This document shows positions 6,546-13,529 of a DNA stretch of 20,735 nt, piece by piece. The notes beneath the pieces are model-generated. The model saw only the letters and a program-made list of their open reading frames with translations. It did no database searches and was not told the DNA's origin. The DNA comes from CAYYYJ01 sp964476045 (lineage in GTDB: Archaea > Aenigmatarchaeota > Aenigmatarchaeia > QMZP01 > JACQNV01): assembly GCA_964476045.1 (NCBI GenBank), contig CAYYYJ010000020.1, forward strand, positions 1 through 20,735, given 5' to 3'. The position numbers were made by a program, and so were the translations under genes. Within the stretch, counting starts at the first letter, position 1. Each line of letters begins with the position of its first letter.

Positions 6546-7334
6546 ACGACAGAAAAGCTAGAGAAAGAAGTGGCTCAGGAAACTCAGATAGCAACAGATA
6601 TACAGCCTGCAGTTGAGGAAGTGAGAGAAGAAGCGAAACAAGCCGAGCCTGCAAAGGTCGAACCTATTGTTATGAGAGACAGAGGCGGCGCTCCTTCCTG
6701 GATTCCTAAAACAGAATTAGGCAAGGACATTGTTGCAGGAAAGTACAAGGACATTTTTGCTGTCTTAGACAGCGGAAAGACAATTCTCGAGCCTGGCATA
6801 GTGGATTATTTGATCCCAGGGCTGAAACAAGAAATAATTTACATCGGAGGGACTCCGGGAAAAGGCGGAGGCATAAAGAGGACTGCAACAAGGATCACTG
6901 CAAGAATGCACAAATCCGGGAGAAGATATAACTCTTCATCGCTCGTGGTTGTAGGAAATGAGGATGGCGTTGTCGGGATAGGGAAAGAATCCTCAAAAGA
7001 ACATAGACAGGCAATAGAAAAAGCTGTCAATCAAGCGAAATTAAATATCATTAAAGTCAAGAGAGGTTGCGGGAGCTGGGAATGCAACTGCAAAACAAAC
7101 CATTCCTTGCCATTCAAAATAGTCAGCAAACACGGGTCTGTTAAAGTGACTCTCAATCCCGCGCCTAAAGGCATTGGTATTATTGCAGACGAAGAATCTA
7201 AAAAAATACTAAAATTAGCTGGCATAAAAGACGTTTGGGCAAGCTGTGAGGGTATGACCTCTACAAGAATAAACCTTGCTTTCGGGGTTTTCGAGGCTTT
7301 GAGAAACTTAAGTGAAGTTAAAGGGGATTTGTAA
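6543..7334 (+). CDS. rps5: Small-subunit ribosomal protein uS5
   Basis: uS5 lines the mRNA entry channel of the 30S subunit and supports decoding accuracy. The archaeal form is recognised from WIPKTELGKDIVAGKY, the double-stranded-RNA-binding-like domain (about residues 70-140, with TRITARMHKSGRR), SLVVVGNEDGVVGIGKE (about 133-149) and the C-terminal NPAPKGIGIIADEESKKIL block. The first 40 residues are an acidic, Ala/Glu-rich extension not needed for the core fold. Length is 263. It heads the uS5-uL30-uL15 run and is separated by two bases from uL30. The start ATG lies directly after the leader hairpin. Confidence 0.97.
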   Translation: MTTEKLEKEVAQETQIATDIQPAVEEVREEAKQAEPAKVEPIVMRDRGGAPSWIPKTELGKDIVAGKYKDIFAVLDSGKTILEPGIVDYLIPGLKQEIIYIGGTPGKGGGIKRTATRITARMHKSGRRYNSSSLVVVGNEDGVVGIGKESSKEHRQAIEKAVNQAKLNIIKVKRGCGSWECNCKTNHSLPFKIVSKHGSVKVTLNPAPKGIGIIADEESKKILKLAGIKDVWASCEGMTSTRINLAFGVFEALRNLSEVKGDL

Positions 7335-7336
7335 TC

Positions 7337-7762
7337 ATGACATTGTTGGCTATTGTTAGAATAAGGGGAAGCGTGAACGCTAGGAGAACAATAGACTCCA
7401 CAATGGAGATGCTCAAACTTAAGAAAGTCAGCAACTGCATGATATACCCAAAAACCCCTGTGATAGAAGGGATGTTGAGGAAGGCTAGCACTTATCTTAC
7501 ATGGGGCGAAGTGAAAGAAGACACTTTGGTCAGGCTGTTGCTGAAGAGAGGCAGACTAGAGGGAGATAAAAAACTGGACGAAAAAACAGCAAAAGAACTC
7601 AGCCTGAAAGTAGGCAAAGAGAGCCTTAAAAAAGATATTAAACTTCCGCTAAGGTTGTCTCCACCATCAAAAGGATTTTCATCTGTCAAGCAGCCGTTTC
7701 CCCGAGGCGATGCAGGATACAGGGGAGAAAAAATAAATGAGCTTTTGGAGAGGATGATATAG
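7337..7762 (+). CDS. rpl30: Large-subunit ribosomal protein uL30
   Basis: This 141-residue archaeal-length uL30 has the ferredoxin-like core: LLAIVRIRGSVNARRTIDSTMEML, then the NCMIYPKTPVIEGMLRKASTY stretch. The C-terminal part has the eukaryote/archaea-like PSKGFSSVKQPFPRGDAGYRG segment. It binds 23S rRNA near the GTPase-associated side of the 50S subunit. The ATG is two bases after the uS5 stop, so translation is coupled. About 100 non-coding bases and a second leader element separate it from uL15. Confidence 0.96.
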   Translation: MTLLAIVRIRGSVNARRTIDSTMEMLKLKKVSNCMIYPKTPVIEGMLRKASTYLTWGEVKEDTLVRLLLKRGRLEGDKKLDEKTAKELSLKVGKESLKKDIKLPLRLSPPSKGFSSVKQPFPRGDAGYRGEKINELLERMI

Positions 7763-7863
7763 TATCAGCCCTTTTAGAAAAAGGTCTGAGATCCCAAAAG
7801 AAGCTACAATTCAAGGAGTATAAAGGGGGAGTTTTTGATTAAACTTTTTCGTAAAAAGCTTAT
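7763..7863 (+). promoter_or_regulatory. uL30-uL15 spacer with hairpin and possible TATA box
   Basis: CCTTTT (7770-7775) and AAAAGG (7779-7784) form a 6-bp stem with an AGA loop directly after the uL30 stop. GTATAAAG (about 7818-7825) is TATA-like but stands close to the uL15 start. The distal part is the second copy of the 37-nt leader. The spacer could allow uL15 to be controlled separately from uS5-uL30. Confidence 0.4.
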
Positions 7864-7866
7864 ATG
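7830..7866 (+). repeat. uL15 copy of the 37-nt leader element
   Basis: This is the counterpart of 6509-6545. Two alternative stems share an arm: AGTTT (7830-7834) with AAACT (7841-7845), and CTTTTT (7844-7849) with AAAAAG (7853-7858), the latter closed by a CGT loop. It ends at the uL15 ATG. The four differences from the uS5 copy keep both pairings possible, though the stems here are shorter. Confidence 0.75.
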
Positions 7867-8274
7867 GCAATTAAAAAAAGAAAGAAAGTTGAGAAGATGA
7901 GAGGATCGAACTCGCATGGCTACGGCTATAAGAAAAAGCATCGAGGGAAGGGATCCAAAGGCGGGAAAGGAAGGGCAGGTTCATTCAAGCAAAAAAGGTC
8001 ATTGTATTTGAACCAAGGGTGGGGCCATCTCGGGAAAGCAAAAGGCTTTAAATCTTTGAAGCAGAGAGAGGTAGTAGACGATTATAATTCGATAAACTTG
8101 AGGGACATAGAAAAGCTCACAGATAAAAACCAGATTGATCTCGTATCTTTTGGATATCATAAAGTCTTATCAGCTGGCTCGATAAACAAACCGCTGGAAA
8201 TCAAGGCAAAGTATTTTTCTAAGGGAGCAGAAGAAAAGATACAAAAAGCTGGAGGTAAGGCGATAAAAATTTAA
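7864..8274 (+). CDS. rpl15: Large-subunit ribosomal protein uL15
   Basis: This 136-residue archaeal uL15 has the diagnostic glycine- and base-rich N-terminus (MRGSNSHGYGYKKKHRGKG, then SKGGKGRAG), which threads into 23S rRNA. The C-terminal globular domain contains INLRDIEKL and the HKVLSAGSINKPLEIKAKYFS / GAEEKIQKAGGKAI blocks. It is normally followed by secY in this operon; here a lipoprotein gene lies between. Confidence 0.97.
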   Translation: MAIKKRKKVEKMRGSNSHGYGYKKKHRGKGSKGGKGRAGSFKQKRSLYLNQGWGHLGKAKGFKSLKQREVVDDYNSINLRDIEKLTDKNQIDLVSFGYHKVLSAGSINKPLEIKAKYFSKGAEEKIQKAGGKAIKI

Positions 8275-8311
8275 TGCTATTTGTTCCATTATTAATCTGA
8301 TTCTCTGTCAT

Positions 8312-9289
8312 ATGAAAAAGAAAAACTTCGTTCCAATTGTTGCATCTTTAGTGTTTATCCTCATAATCAGCGGTTGCACTCAGACAACAATAAACAAGGA
8401 CTCCCGCCAAGCAAAGATTGTGGCAGATGTCTGTGGAAATTCTGCTGAAATAACTGCATATACTCTAGACTTCCAAGAGGGGATAAAGACTGAGGCTCCG
8501 CAGGTATTTGAGGCCAAGTGCAATATATTCACGAAATGCGCTATTGACTATAATAAAACACCATTAATTTACACTAAGACAGTTGATGACAAGACAGAAA
8601 GCAAGATTTTTGGGGATATAGATTTCAAGGCCTACCTGACACTTGAGCCAGAACTCGATGGAAAAAATGAGACTAGCGTCATTTTAGGCGGGAAGGAATA
8701 CAAGATAAAAGTGATAGACAATACTAATTTGATAGTTGATGGGATAACACAGATACGGGACAAAGATTTTACACTAGGCGACTACACTTTACGGTTTTTT
8801 GATTACCAGGAAGGCCCTATATTCCAGGCTCTTGTGATGACAACTAACGATGTTTTAGATGTTATACTTGATCCAGAAGTCACATATTTGGATACACCAG
8901 ACGAGAATGGTTTTGTCACCTACTCTGTTGGGGTAATATACTCCAATGAGACACGCAAGAAGTTTATTGATCTCACAAAAAATATGCAGATATCCATTGT
9001 TTTTAGGCCGACTGGACCAAACTCTACAAACTTGACAAGCGAGAGGAGGTTGAAATCCAGGCTATACTATTATGCTGAGGGCGGCCTTTTATCCTCTGTT
9101 TTCCTTCCTGTATTATTGAAAGAAGAAGGTGAGAATATAGGGAATTCTGTGACCATTAACGCGAGGGGCTCTAGCCTTGAATTTACCACAAGGCAATTCA
9201 AATGGCTGATCTATAGCCTGAAGCTGGCTACTTTCCCAGAGGTTAAGCAGGTCAAGAAAGAAACTGTGGATTGCACACAACTAAAATAG
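8312..9289 (+). CDS. Predicted lipoprotein of unknown function inside the ribosomal operon
   Basis: This 325-residue protein begins with a basic N-terminus, a hydrophobic stretch and the lipobox IISGC (Cys22), so it should be lipid-anchored on the outer face of the membrane. The mature part is rich in beta-type sequence with several Cys (a CNIFTKC pair among them), which could form disulfides. It has no family motif that I recognise. It lies 37 bases after uL15 and 90 bases before secY, a place where archaea usually have no gene. Its ATG follows a T-rich stretch with no clear ribosome-binding site. Co-transcription with uL15 is likely from the spacing but not shown. Confidence 0.75.
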   Translation: MKKKNFVPIVASLVFILIISGCTQTTINKDSRQAKIVADVCGNSAEITAYTLDFQEGIKTEAPQVFEAKCNIFTKCAIDYNKTPLIYTKTVDDKTESKIFGDIDFKAYLTLEPELDGKNETSVILGGKEYKIKVIDNTNLIVDGITQIRDKDFTLGDYTLRFFDYQEGPIFQALVMTTNDVLDVILDPEVTYLDTPDENGFVTYSVGVIYSNETRKKFIDLTKNMQISIVFRPTGPNSTNLTSERRLKSRLYYYAEGGLLSSVFLPVLLKEEGENIGNSVTINARGSSLEFTTRQFKWLIYSLKLATFPEVKQVKKETVDCTQLK

Positions 9290-9323
9290 TTTTGGATATG
9301 CTATCAGTAGGAACAGGTAAAAA

Positions 9324-9353
9324 AGCTTATTAAAGAGGCTTAGCTTATATTTC
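9324..9353 (+). promoter_or_regulatory. secY promoter
   Basis: AGCTTATATTTC (9342-9353) is a TATA box about 30 bases before the secY ATG, giving an almost leaderless mRNA. AGCTTAT also occurs at 9324-9330. This gives secY its own promoter despite its operon position. Confidence 0.5.
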
Positions 9354-9379
9354 TAATCTGTAAATAAATTCAACTGTTT

Positions 9380-10930
9380 ATGAGCGCTTACGATAATTTT
9401 CTGAAAAAGCTTCCTGGTGTATCAGGCCCGATAAAAAAGCTTAGTTTTAGTGAAAAACTGAAATGGACAGCCCTGATACTTTTTATTTATCTTTTGATGA
9501 CCCAGGTTGTTGTTTTTGGGGTCGATAGGGCGAATGTGCCCAGGTTGGCATTCCTGGAAATTGTTTTAGGGTCTAGCTTCGGCAGTTTAGTCACACTGGG
9601 CATTGGTCCGATAGTTACGTCTTCTATAATACTGCAACTTTTGGTTGGGTCTAAAATAATCCCATGGAATTTGCAGAGCGAAGAGGGGAAGGCTAGATTT
9701 CAGGGAACCCAGAAGCTGCTAGCAATATCATTCTCTTTCATAGAAGCTTACATATTTGTTGCTTTTGGTGCAGTGCCTGCAGTTCCCGGGGCAGGAATGA
9801 TAGTAATGCTTCAACTAGCTCTTGGCGGCATAGTTATACTTTTCATGGACGAGGTTGTCACGAAGTGGGGATTTGGCTCTGGTGTTGGCTTGTTCATCTT
9901 AGCAGGAGTTTCAAAAGGAATATTGATTGGGATATTCAACCCATTAGCTGCAGGCTGTATACCTGGCCAAATAGATACTTGTATTCCAGATGCTGCCAAT
10001 CCTCCAGCAGGCAGGTTGCCTTATGGGATACTGGCTCTAGGGACAAGTCCTGTGGAAGCTTTACTGCAAGGGTTCCTGCCAGTCATTGCAACAGTTCTAG
10101 TCATAATAATAGCTGTTTACTCCCAGCTTATTAGGGTCGAGGTGCCTCTGGCCTTCGGTGGGCTTAGCGGTTTCGGGAGAAGATGGCCTTTGAAATTCTT
10201 TTACACATCCAACATGCCTGTCATACTCATATCTGCTTTGCTTGCAAATGTACAGCTTGTAGGAAGAATGCTTTCACAGAGAGGCGGTTCTTCAATTCTC
10301 GGGACATTCGACACTCAGGGGAACCCAACAGGCGGATTAATTTACTATTTGTTCCCTCCACAGTCTATACCACTCTCCAGCCTCATGGTATTCATAGGGT
10401 TATTTGCAATACTGGGGGCTGTATTTTTGCACTTCACTAAAAAGAATGGGTTAAAGTATATTGCTGGATTTGCTTTGGCAGGTGCTTTAGTCTGGTATGG
10501 AATTTCTGTCTCTACTGGGCTCACATCTTTACTTGCAGTTAGTTTAACTGATGTCCTTAGGATGGCTACATATTCTCTTTTCCTGATAGGCGGATCTGTA
10601 GTCTTTGGTATTTTCTGGGTGCAGACTTCAGGGATGGATTCCAAATCTGTTGCAAACCAGATTGACTCTGTTGGGATGTATGTTGCTGGCCATAGAAGGG
10701 ACCCTAGAATAATTGAGAGTGTATTGCAGAGATACATACCTCACTTGACTGTCCTTGGAGGGGCGGCTGTCGGCGCTCTCGCAGCTTTCGCAGATTTCAC
10801 TTTTGCAATAGGGACTGGAACAGGAATACTTCTTGGAACGATGATCGCACATCAGATGTATGAGCAGATAGTCTCACAGCACTCTGATGATATTCCGCCG
10901 AGGATAAAGAAGTTTATTGGCGAGGGATAA
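9380..10930 (+). CDS. secY: Protein translocase subunit SecY (Sec61 alpha type)
   Basis: SecY forms the membrane channel for secreted and membrane proteins. About ten hydrophobic segments are visible. Hallmarks are the plug region after TM1 (FLEIVLGSSFGSLVTLGIGP), the ITSSIILQLL-like TM2 start, the cytosolic loop GRRWPLKFFYTSNMPVILISAL and the C-terminal ribosome-contact loop DSVGMYVAGHRRDPRIIESV. At 516 residues it is longer than the roughly 430-470 usual in archaea, partly from an extracellular Cys/Pro-rich loop around residues 195-212 (GCIPGQIDTCIPDAANPPAG). The lipoproteins and signal-bearing proteins in this window would be its clients. Confidence 0.97.
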   Translation: MSAYDNFLKKLPGVSGPIKKLSFSEKLKWTALILFIYLLMTQVVVFGVDRANVPRLAFLEIVLGSSFGSLVTLGIGPIVTSSIILQLLVGSKIIPWNLQSEEGKARFQGTQKLLAISFSFIEAYIFVAFGAVPAVPGAGMIVMLQLALGGIVILFMDEVVTKWGFGSGVGLFILAGVSKGILIGIFNPLAAGCIPGQIDTCIPDAANPPAGRLPYGILALGTSPVEALLQGFLPVIATVLVIIIAVYSQLIRVEVPLAFGGLSGFGRRWPLKFFYTSNMPVILISALLANVQLVGRMLSQRGGSSILGTFDTQGNPTGGLIYYLFPPQSIPLSSLMVFIGLFAILGAVFLHFTKKNGLKYIAGFALAGALVWYGISVSTGLTSLLAVSLTDVLRMATYSLFLIGGSVVFGIFWVQTSGMDSKSVANQIDSVGMYVAGHRRDPRIIESVLQRYIPHLTVLGGAAVGALAAFADFTFAIGTGTGILLGTMIAHQMYEQIVSQHSDDIPPRIKKFIGEG

Positions 10931-10933
10931 GTT

Positions 10934-10978
10934 TAATTTTTATATTTCAAAAACCAAATAAGTTAAGGGGGATTTTTT
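10934..10978 (+). promoter_or_regulatory. TATA box and strong ribosome-binding site
   Basis: AATTTTTATATTTC (10934-10947) is a TATA-like box. AAGGGGGATT (10966-10975) just before the ATG at 10979 is one of the strongest Shine-Dalgarno sequences in the window and fixes the next start. Confidence 0.5.
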
Positions 10979-11248
10979 ATGGTAGAAGTGACAAAGGATA
11001 TGCTTGCGCAAGCCGCATTGAAGGCTGCCAGGGATTTGAGGGTAGCTGGGAAACCCAATGAGGCCTTGAAAAGTTATAGGCAGGCTATTGAAGGTTACGG
11101 TCAGGCTTCTAAAGCGTATTCAAATCAAGGGAAAGTAAATGACGCAGGATATACTGAGCGACAAAAAGCAAAAATTGCTATAGAGCTGAAAAAATACAAG
11201 GAAGAGATTGGGGCAACGAAAACTGGCAGATATGCAAAAGTGGCATAG
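10979..11248 (+). CDS. Small helical TPR-like protein
   Basis: This 89-residue soluble protein is nearly all helix. Residues 11-48 (AALKAARDLRVAGKPNEALK, then SYRQAIEGYGQASKAY) show the A-x-x-A-L and aromatic spacing of tetratricopeptide-type helical hairpins; a second pair would follow to residue 75. Such repeats bind peptides, but the partner is unknown. It follows secY after 48 bases with its own promoter and ribosome-binding site. The minus-strand protein at 12512-13294 has a similar helical composition, which hints at relatedness but is not enough to claim it. Confidence 0.65.
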   Translation: MVEVTKDMLAQAALKAARDLRVAGKPNEALKSYRQAIEGYGQASKAYSNQGKVNDAGYTERQKAKIAIELKKYKEEIGATKTGRYAKVA

Positions 11249-11549
11249 CTGTTTTTTATGTCAGCTTTTGGCCCTATTGAGACCGCTTCTTGAAAAAGGT
11301 GTTGTGAAGTCGGCAGTCCAATACATTTCAGCAGAAGACCTTCCACAACCAGAAGAGCCTTTTAGAAAAGGGATGCTGTGAAAATATTTTTAAAATCCTG
11401 ACTACTTTCTAATTCTAGTGAGAATGATAATTCTAATTCTTTGAGATGAGAATAAAGAGTGAAAGAAGCCATCAGACCCTCTATTGAAACAGGCTCTATG
11501 TTATAACAAATCTATTTAAATGTTATAACACAATAGTTTACTATATTCT
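11249..11549 (+). other. Gene-poor stretch with gene remnant, short hairpins and an operator
   Basis: A T-run (11252-11257) could end the upstream transcript. One plus-strand frame is open across 11241-11381 and reads coding-like (ending SAEDLPQPEEPFRKGML then TGA), so a decayed gene tail is possible. CCTTTT with AAAAGG near 11358-11370 is another copy of the short hairpin seen after uL30. Around 11407-11455 ATTCT/AGAAT arms repeat several times. The last 50 bases hold the promoter of the next operon. Confidence 0.4.
11499..11530 (+). promoter_or_regulatory. Paired palindromic operator around the TATA box of the DUF4258 operon
   Basis: The perfect palindrome TGTTATAACA occurs twice, at 11499-11508 and 11521-11530. 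The centres are 22 bases apart, two helical turns, so both would face the same side of DNA. A TATA-like CTATTTAAAT lies between them and the gene starts at 11550. This is the expected layout for a self-repressing toxin-antitoxin operon; the AbrB-type antitoxin encoded next is the likely binder. Confidence 0.7.
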
Positions 11550-11834
11550 ATGGAAGGTTGGGTAACAGACGACCTATCCAAATACAACCTTAAGACAGTT
11601 TTCGTAGGTTTCAGTGAACATGCGCTCACCAAGAATATTAAAGCTCGCGATATAGACAGGGCGATAGACACTGTCAGGACAGGGAAAATAGTCCCAGAAA
11701 AATCAGATAAAACAAGGAAAACTGTTTGCTTCAAGAGATACTTTGAAGACAATATGACTTACCTAGTCGTAACTGGGTTGCATGAAGATTTTTTGAGAAT
11801 AGTCACAATAATAAAAGTTGGAGGTAGGATATGA
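11550..11834 (+). CDS. DUF4258-type putative toxin
   Basis: This 94-residue protein matches the DUF4258 pattern: SEHALTKNIKARDIDRAIDT near the N-terminus (residues 22-41), then a TGKIV turn, VCFKRYF, MTYLVVTGLHED and a closing RIVTIIK strand. The family has a small RelE/MqsR-like alpha/beta fold and is often found next to YgiT-type zinc-finger antitoxins. The next gene, overlapping by four bases (ATGA), has just such a zinc finger, so a toxin-antitoxin pair is the natural reading. Toxicity and target are not shown by sequence. Expression is probably controlled by the palindrome pair at 11499-11530. Confidence 0.75.
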   Translation: MEGWVTDDLSKYNLKTVFVGFSEHALTKNIKARDIDRAIDTVRTGKIVPEKSDKTRKTVCFKRYFEDNMTYLVVTGLHEDFLRIVTIIKVGGRI

Positions 11835-12154
11835 AAAGAAATTTTAAATGCGGTTGTGGAGGTAAAATAGAGGAAGGGAAAACTATGCTTGAAGGGTTTT
11901 TAATAGATGCTCTTATCTGCAATAAGTGTTCTGAGATAACACTGTCTCCGGAATCCGCCAAAGAGCTTTTGAGGCTCCGTGAAGGGGCTGAAAAAATAAA
12001 TAGCGAACGAAAAGTTGTAAGGATAGGGAATTCGATAGGTGTAACACTTCCCCCAGAAGCAGAAGAAATGGGGTTTACAGAAGGGGCTCAAGTTAGCGTG
12101 CAGTTGATAGGGGATCACCAGATATCGATAAAGCCTAAGATTCCAAAAAACTAA
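11831..12154 (+). CDS. Antitoxin with YgiT-like zinc finger fused to an AbrB domain
   Basis: The 107-residue protein has two parts. Residues 1-50 carry Cys7, Cys9, Cys30 and Cys33, with CNKCSEITLSPESAKELLRL resembling the zinc finger of YgiT/MqsA-type antitoxins that binds the toxin. Residues 60-104 (RKVVRIGNSIGVTLPPEAEE, then GAQVSVQLIGDHQISIKP) form an AbrB/MazE-type DNA-binding domain. YgiT/MqsA antitoxins normally use a helix-turn-helix domain, so the AbrB partner is unusual. It overlaps the DUF4258 gene by ATGA, so the two are translationally coupled. Confidence 0.8.
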   Translation: MKRNFKCGCGGKIEEGKTMLEGFLIDALICNKCSEITLSPESAKELLRLREGAEKINSERKVVRIGNSIGVTLPPEAEEMGFTEGAQVSVQLIGDHQISIKPKIPKN

Positions 12155-12186
12155 CCTATTTATCCCAGAAAACTTAAACAAACCAC

Positions 12187-12510
12187 ATGGACTTCAAAAT
12201 AAGGCCTTATAGAAAATCTGATTTTGATTCTGTGGCTGAGTTGTTCGGCGATTTCCAGGATTTTATTGTAAAAATAGATAGCTTGAAAAGATGCACAAGA
12301 TCTAAAGTGTACGGGAAACTTTACGCAGACCTTATCATCAGAAGAACAGGAAAAAACAGAGGGTTTCTTTTTCTGGCTGAAAGCTATTTTAAATCAAAAA
12401 ATTGCGATGTGGTAAGAGTTGATGTATTTTCACCTAATACATTGGCGCATGAATTCTATAGAAAATTCGGATACTGTGACAGGATAGTGGACATGATCAA
12501 AATTGTTTGA
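12187..12510 (+). CDS. GNAT acetyltransferase with internal deletion
   Basis: The start (MDFKIRPYRKSDFDSVAELF) and the end (VDVFSPNTLAHEFYRKFGYC) are clear GNAT N-acetyltransferase signatures. The total is only 107 residues against about 150 for the family. The middle is missing: GFLFLAE (about residues 59-65) runs directly into SYFKSKNCDVV, so strands beta3-beta4 and the acetyl-CoA-binding (R/Q)xxGxG/A loop are absent. The frame is intact, which implies an in-frame deletion near 12380. Without the cofactor loop, catalysis is unlikely; I regard it as a probable pseudogene still translated. It ends one base from the convergent gene. Confidence 0.75.
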   Translation: MDFKIRPYRKSDFDSVAELFGDFQDFIVKIDSLKRCTRSKVYGKLYADLIIRRTGKNRGFLFLAESYFKSKNCDVVRVDVFSPNTLAHEFYRKFGYCDRIVDMIKIV

Positions 12511-12511
12511 A

Positions 12512-13294
12512 TTATTTTTTGCGTTTTTCTTTTATCCCAACAACTCCATGCTTTTTAGGAAGAACATAATGCCTATCGCCTGCAGCTTTTACTTCAGAGG
12601 CAGATTTTGTTTTGTAACCCCGTTCAGGCGGCATTTCTGGTGCTCCTATAGCAGAAGCAAAGAATCCTCTCATATCTCTTTTCTGCTGTTTACCTTGTTT
12701 GTATTTTGGCGCATTTCGATATTCAGCGATTTTCCTATCAAGTAATTTTATAGTTTCATGATCTTTTTGAATCTCTGCTAACGATCTCTCATGCTGCAAC
12801 GTTCTTATACCTCCATATTCATGTGTCGTGGCCTCTACTGCACTACTTTGAATAGCCAATTTTATAGATCTCTTTTCTAATTTTTCTGATATTGCATCTA
12901 ATTGTCTGGCCTTATTCTCGTAATTAAGAGCCTGTTTTACATTGCCTAGAGACCTGCTTAATTTAGATAATTTTCTATATGTTTCTGCGGCATCTAAATA
13001 CCTGAATGTAGCACTGATAGAACTCGTGCTCTGACTTTGTTTTGCTTCTTCCAGATTTTTTTTAATTTCTTCCCTATACAATCCCGTGGCTTCAGCTTGC
13101 AGACTTTTTGCCTTTCCTGAATATCCTAGTTCATGAGCATATCGTGCTGCTGAAGCCAGGTGATAAGGTTTACGACGTTTAAGATCCCCGACACAGGTTT
13201 TAGCATTAGCAATCTCGTCTTCCAAAAGTTTTCTAAGATAGGGTTCTGCAATAGAGGCTGTTGTGTCTTTAGTTAAAACTTTCTGAGAACTCAT
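12512..13294 (-). CDS. Helical repeat protein of unknown function with basic tail
   Basis: This 260-residue soluble protein was not recognised. Residues 15-200 are almost entirely helix-forming, with Ala/Leu/Tyr patterns (YHLASAARYAHELGYSGKAK; RYLDAAETYRKLSKLSRSLG) like tetratricopeptide or coiled helical hairpins. The last 60 residues are basic and low in complexity and end KEKRKK, so nucleic-acid or acidic-partner binding is possible. No signal or membrane segment is seen. It is the only minus-strand gene in the accessory block between secY and the adk-like gene, and it converges on the deleted GNAT with a one-base gap. Confidence 0.7.
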   Translation of the reverse strand: MSSQKVLTKDTTASIAEPYLRKLLEDEIANAKTCVGDLKRRKPYHLASAARYAHELGYSGKAKSLQAEATGLYREEIKKNLEEAKQSQSTSSISATFRYLDAAETYRKLSKLSRSLGNVKQALNYENKARQLDAISEKLEKRSIKLAIQSSAVEATTHEYGGIRTLQHERSLAEIQKDHETIKLLDRKIAEYRNAPKYKQGKQQKRDMRGFFASAIGAPEMPPERGYKTKSASEVKAAGDRHYVLPKKHGVVGIKEKRKK

Positions 13295-13425
13295 ATAATA
13301 TATTGGGGCTCTGCCCTTAATAAAGTTGTTTTTAAATTCTCATTATTATTAAAACGAATTTATTCTTGTGATCCAACTGTTCAATGAAAACTAAAATAAG
13401 AAGATGCAAAATTTACTCATTCTGT

Positions 13426-13457
13426 AGCTAACTGATTTTAACCCCCGCTAGTTAGCT
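13426..13457. repeat. 8-bp inverted repeat before the adk-like promoter
   Basis: AGCTAACT (13426-13433) and AGTTAGCT (13450-13457) are a perfect inverted repeat with a 16-base loop containing CCCCC. It lies about 20 bases before the TATA region. It could be an operator or the border of the accessory insertion. The rest of 13295-13529 shows nothing beyond the promoter. Confidence 0.4.
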
Positions 13458-13473
13458 TGTTTTAACAATTTTA

Positions 13474-13490
13474 CTATAAAGCTTATAAAC
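13474..13490 (+). promoter_or_regulatory. Promoter of the adk-like / DUF106 cluster
   Basis: CTATAAAGCTTATAAAC is a strong TATA region that places the transcript start near 13510, about 20 bases before the ATG at 13530. It restarts transcription of the ribosomal/secretion superoperon after the accessory block. Confidence 0.6.
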
Positions 13491-13529
13491 CAGCTCAGAG
13501 TATTCTAGTTATATCTCTATCAGGACACT

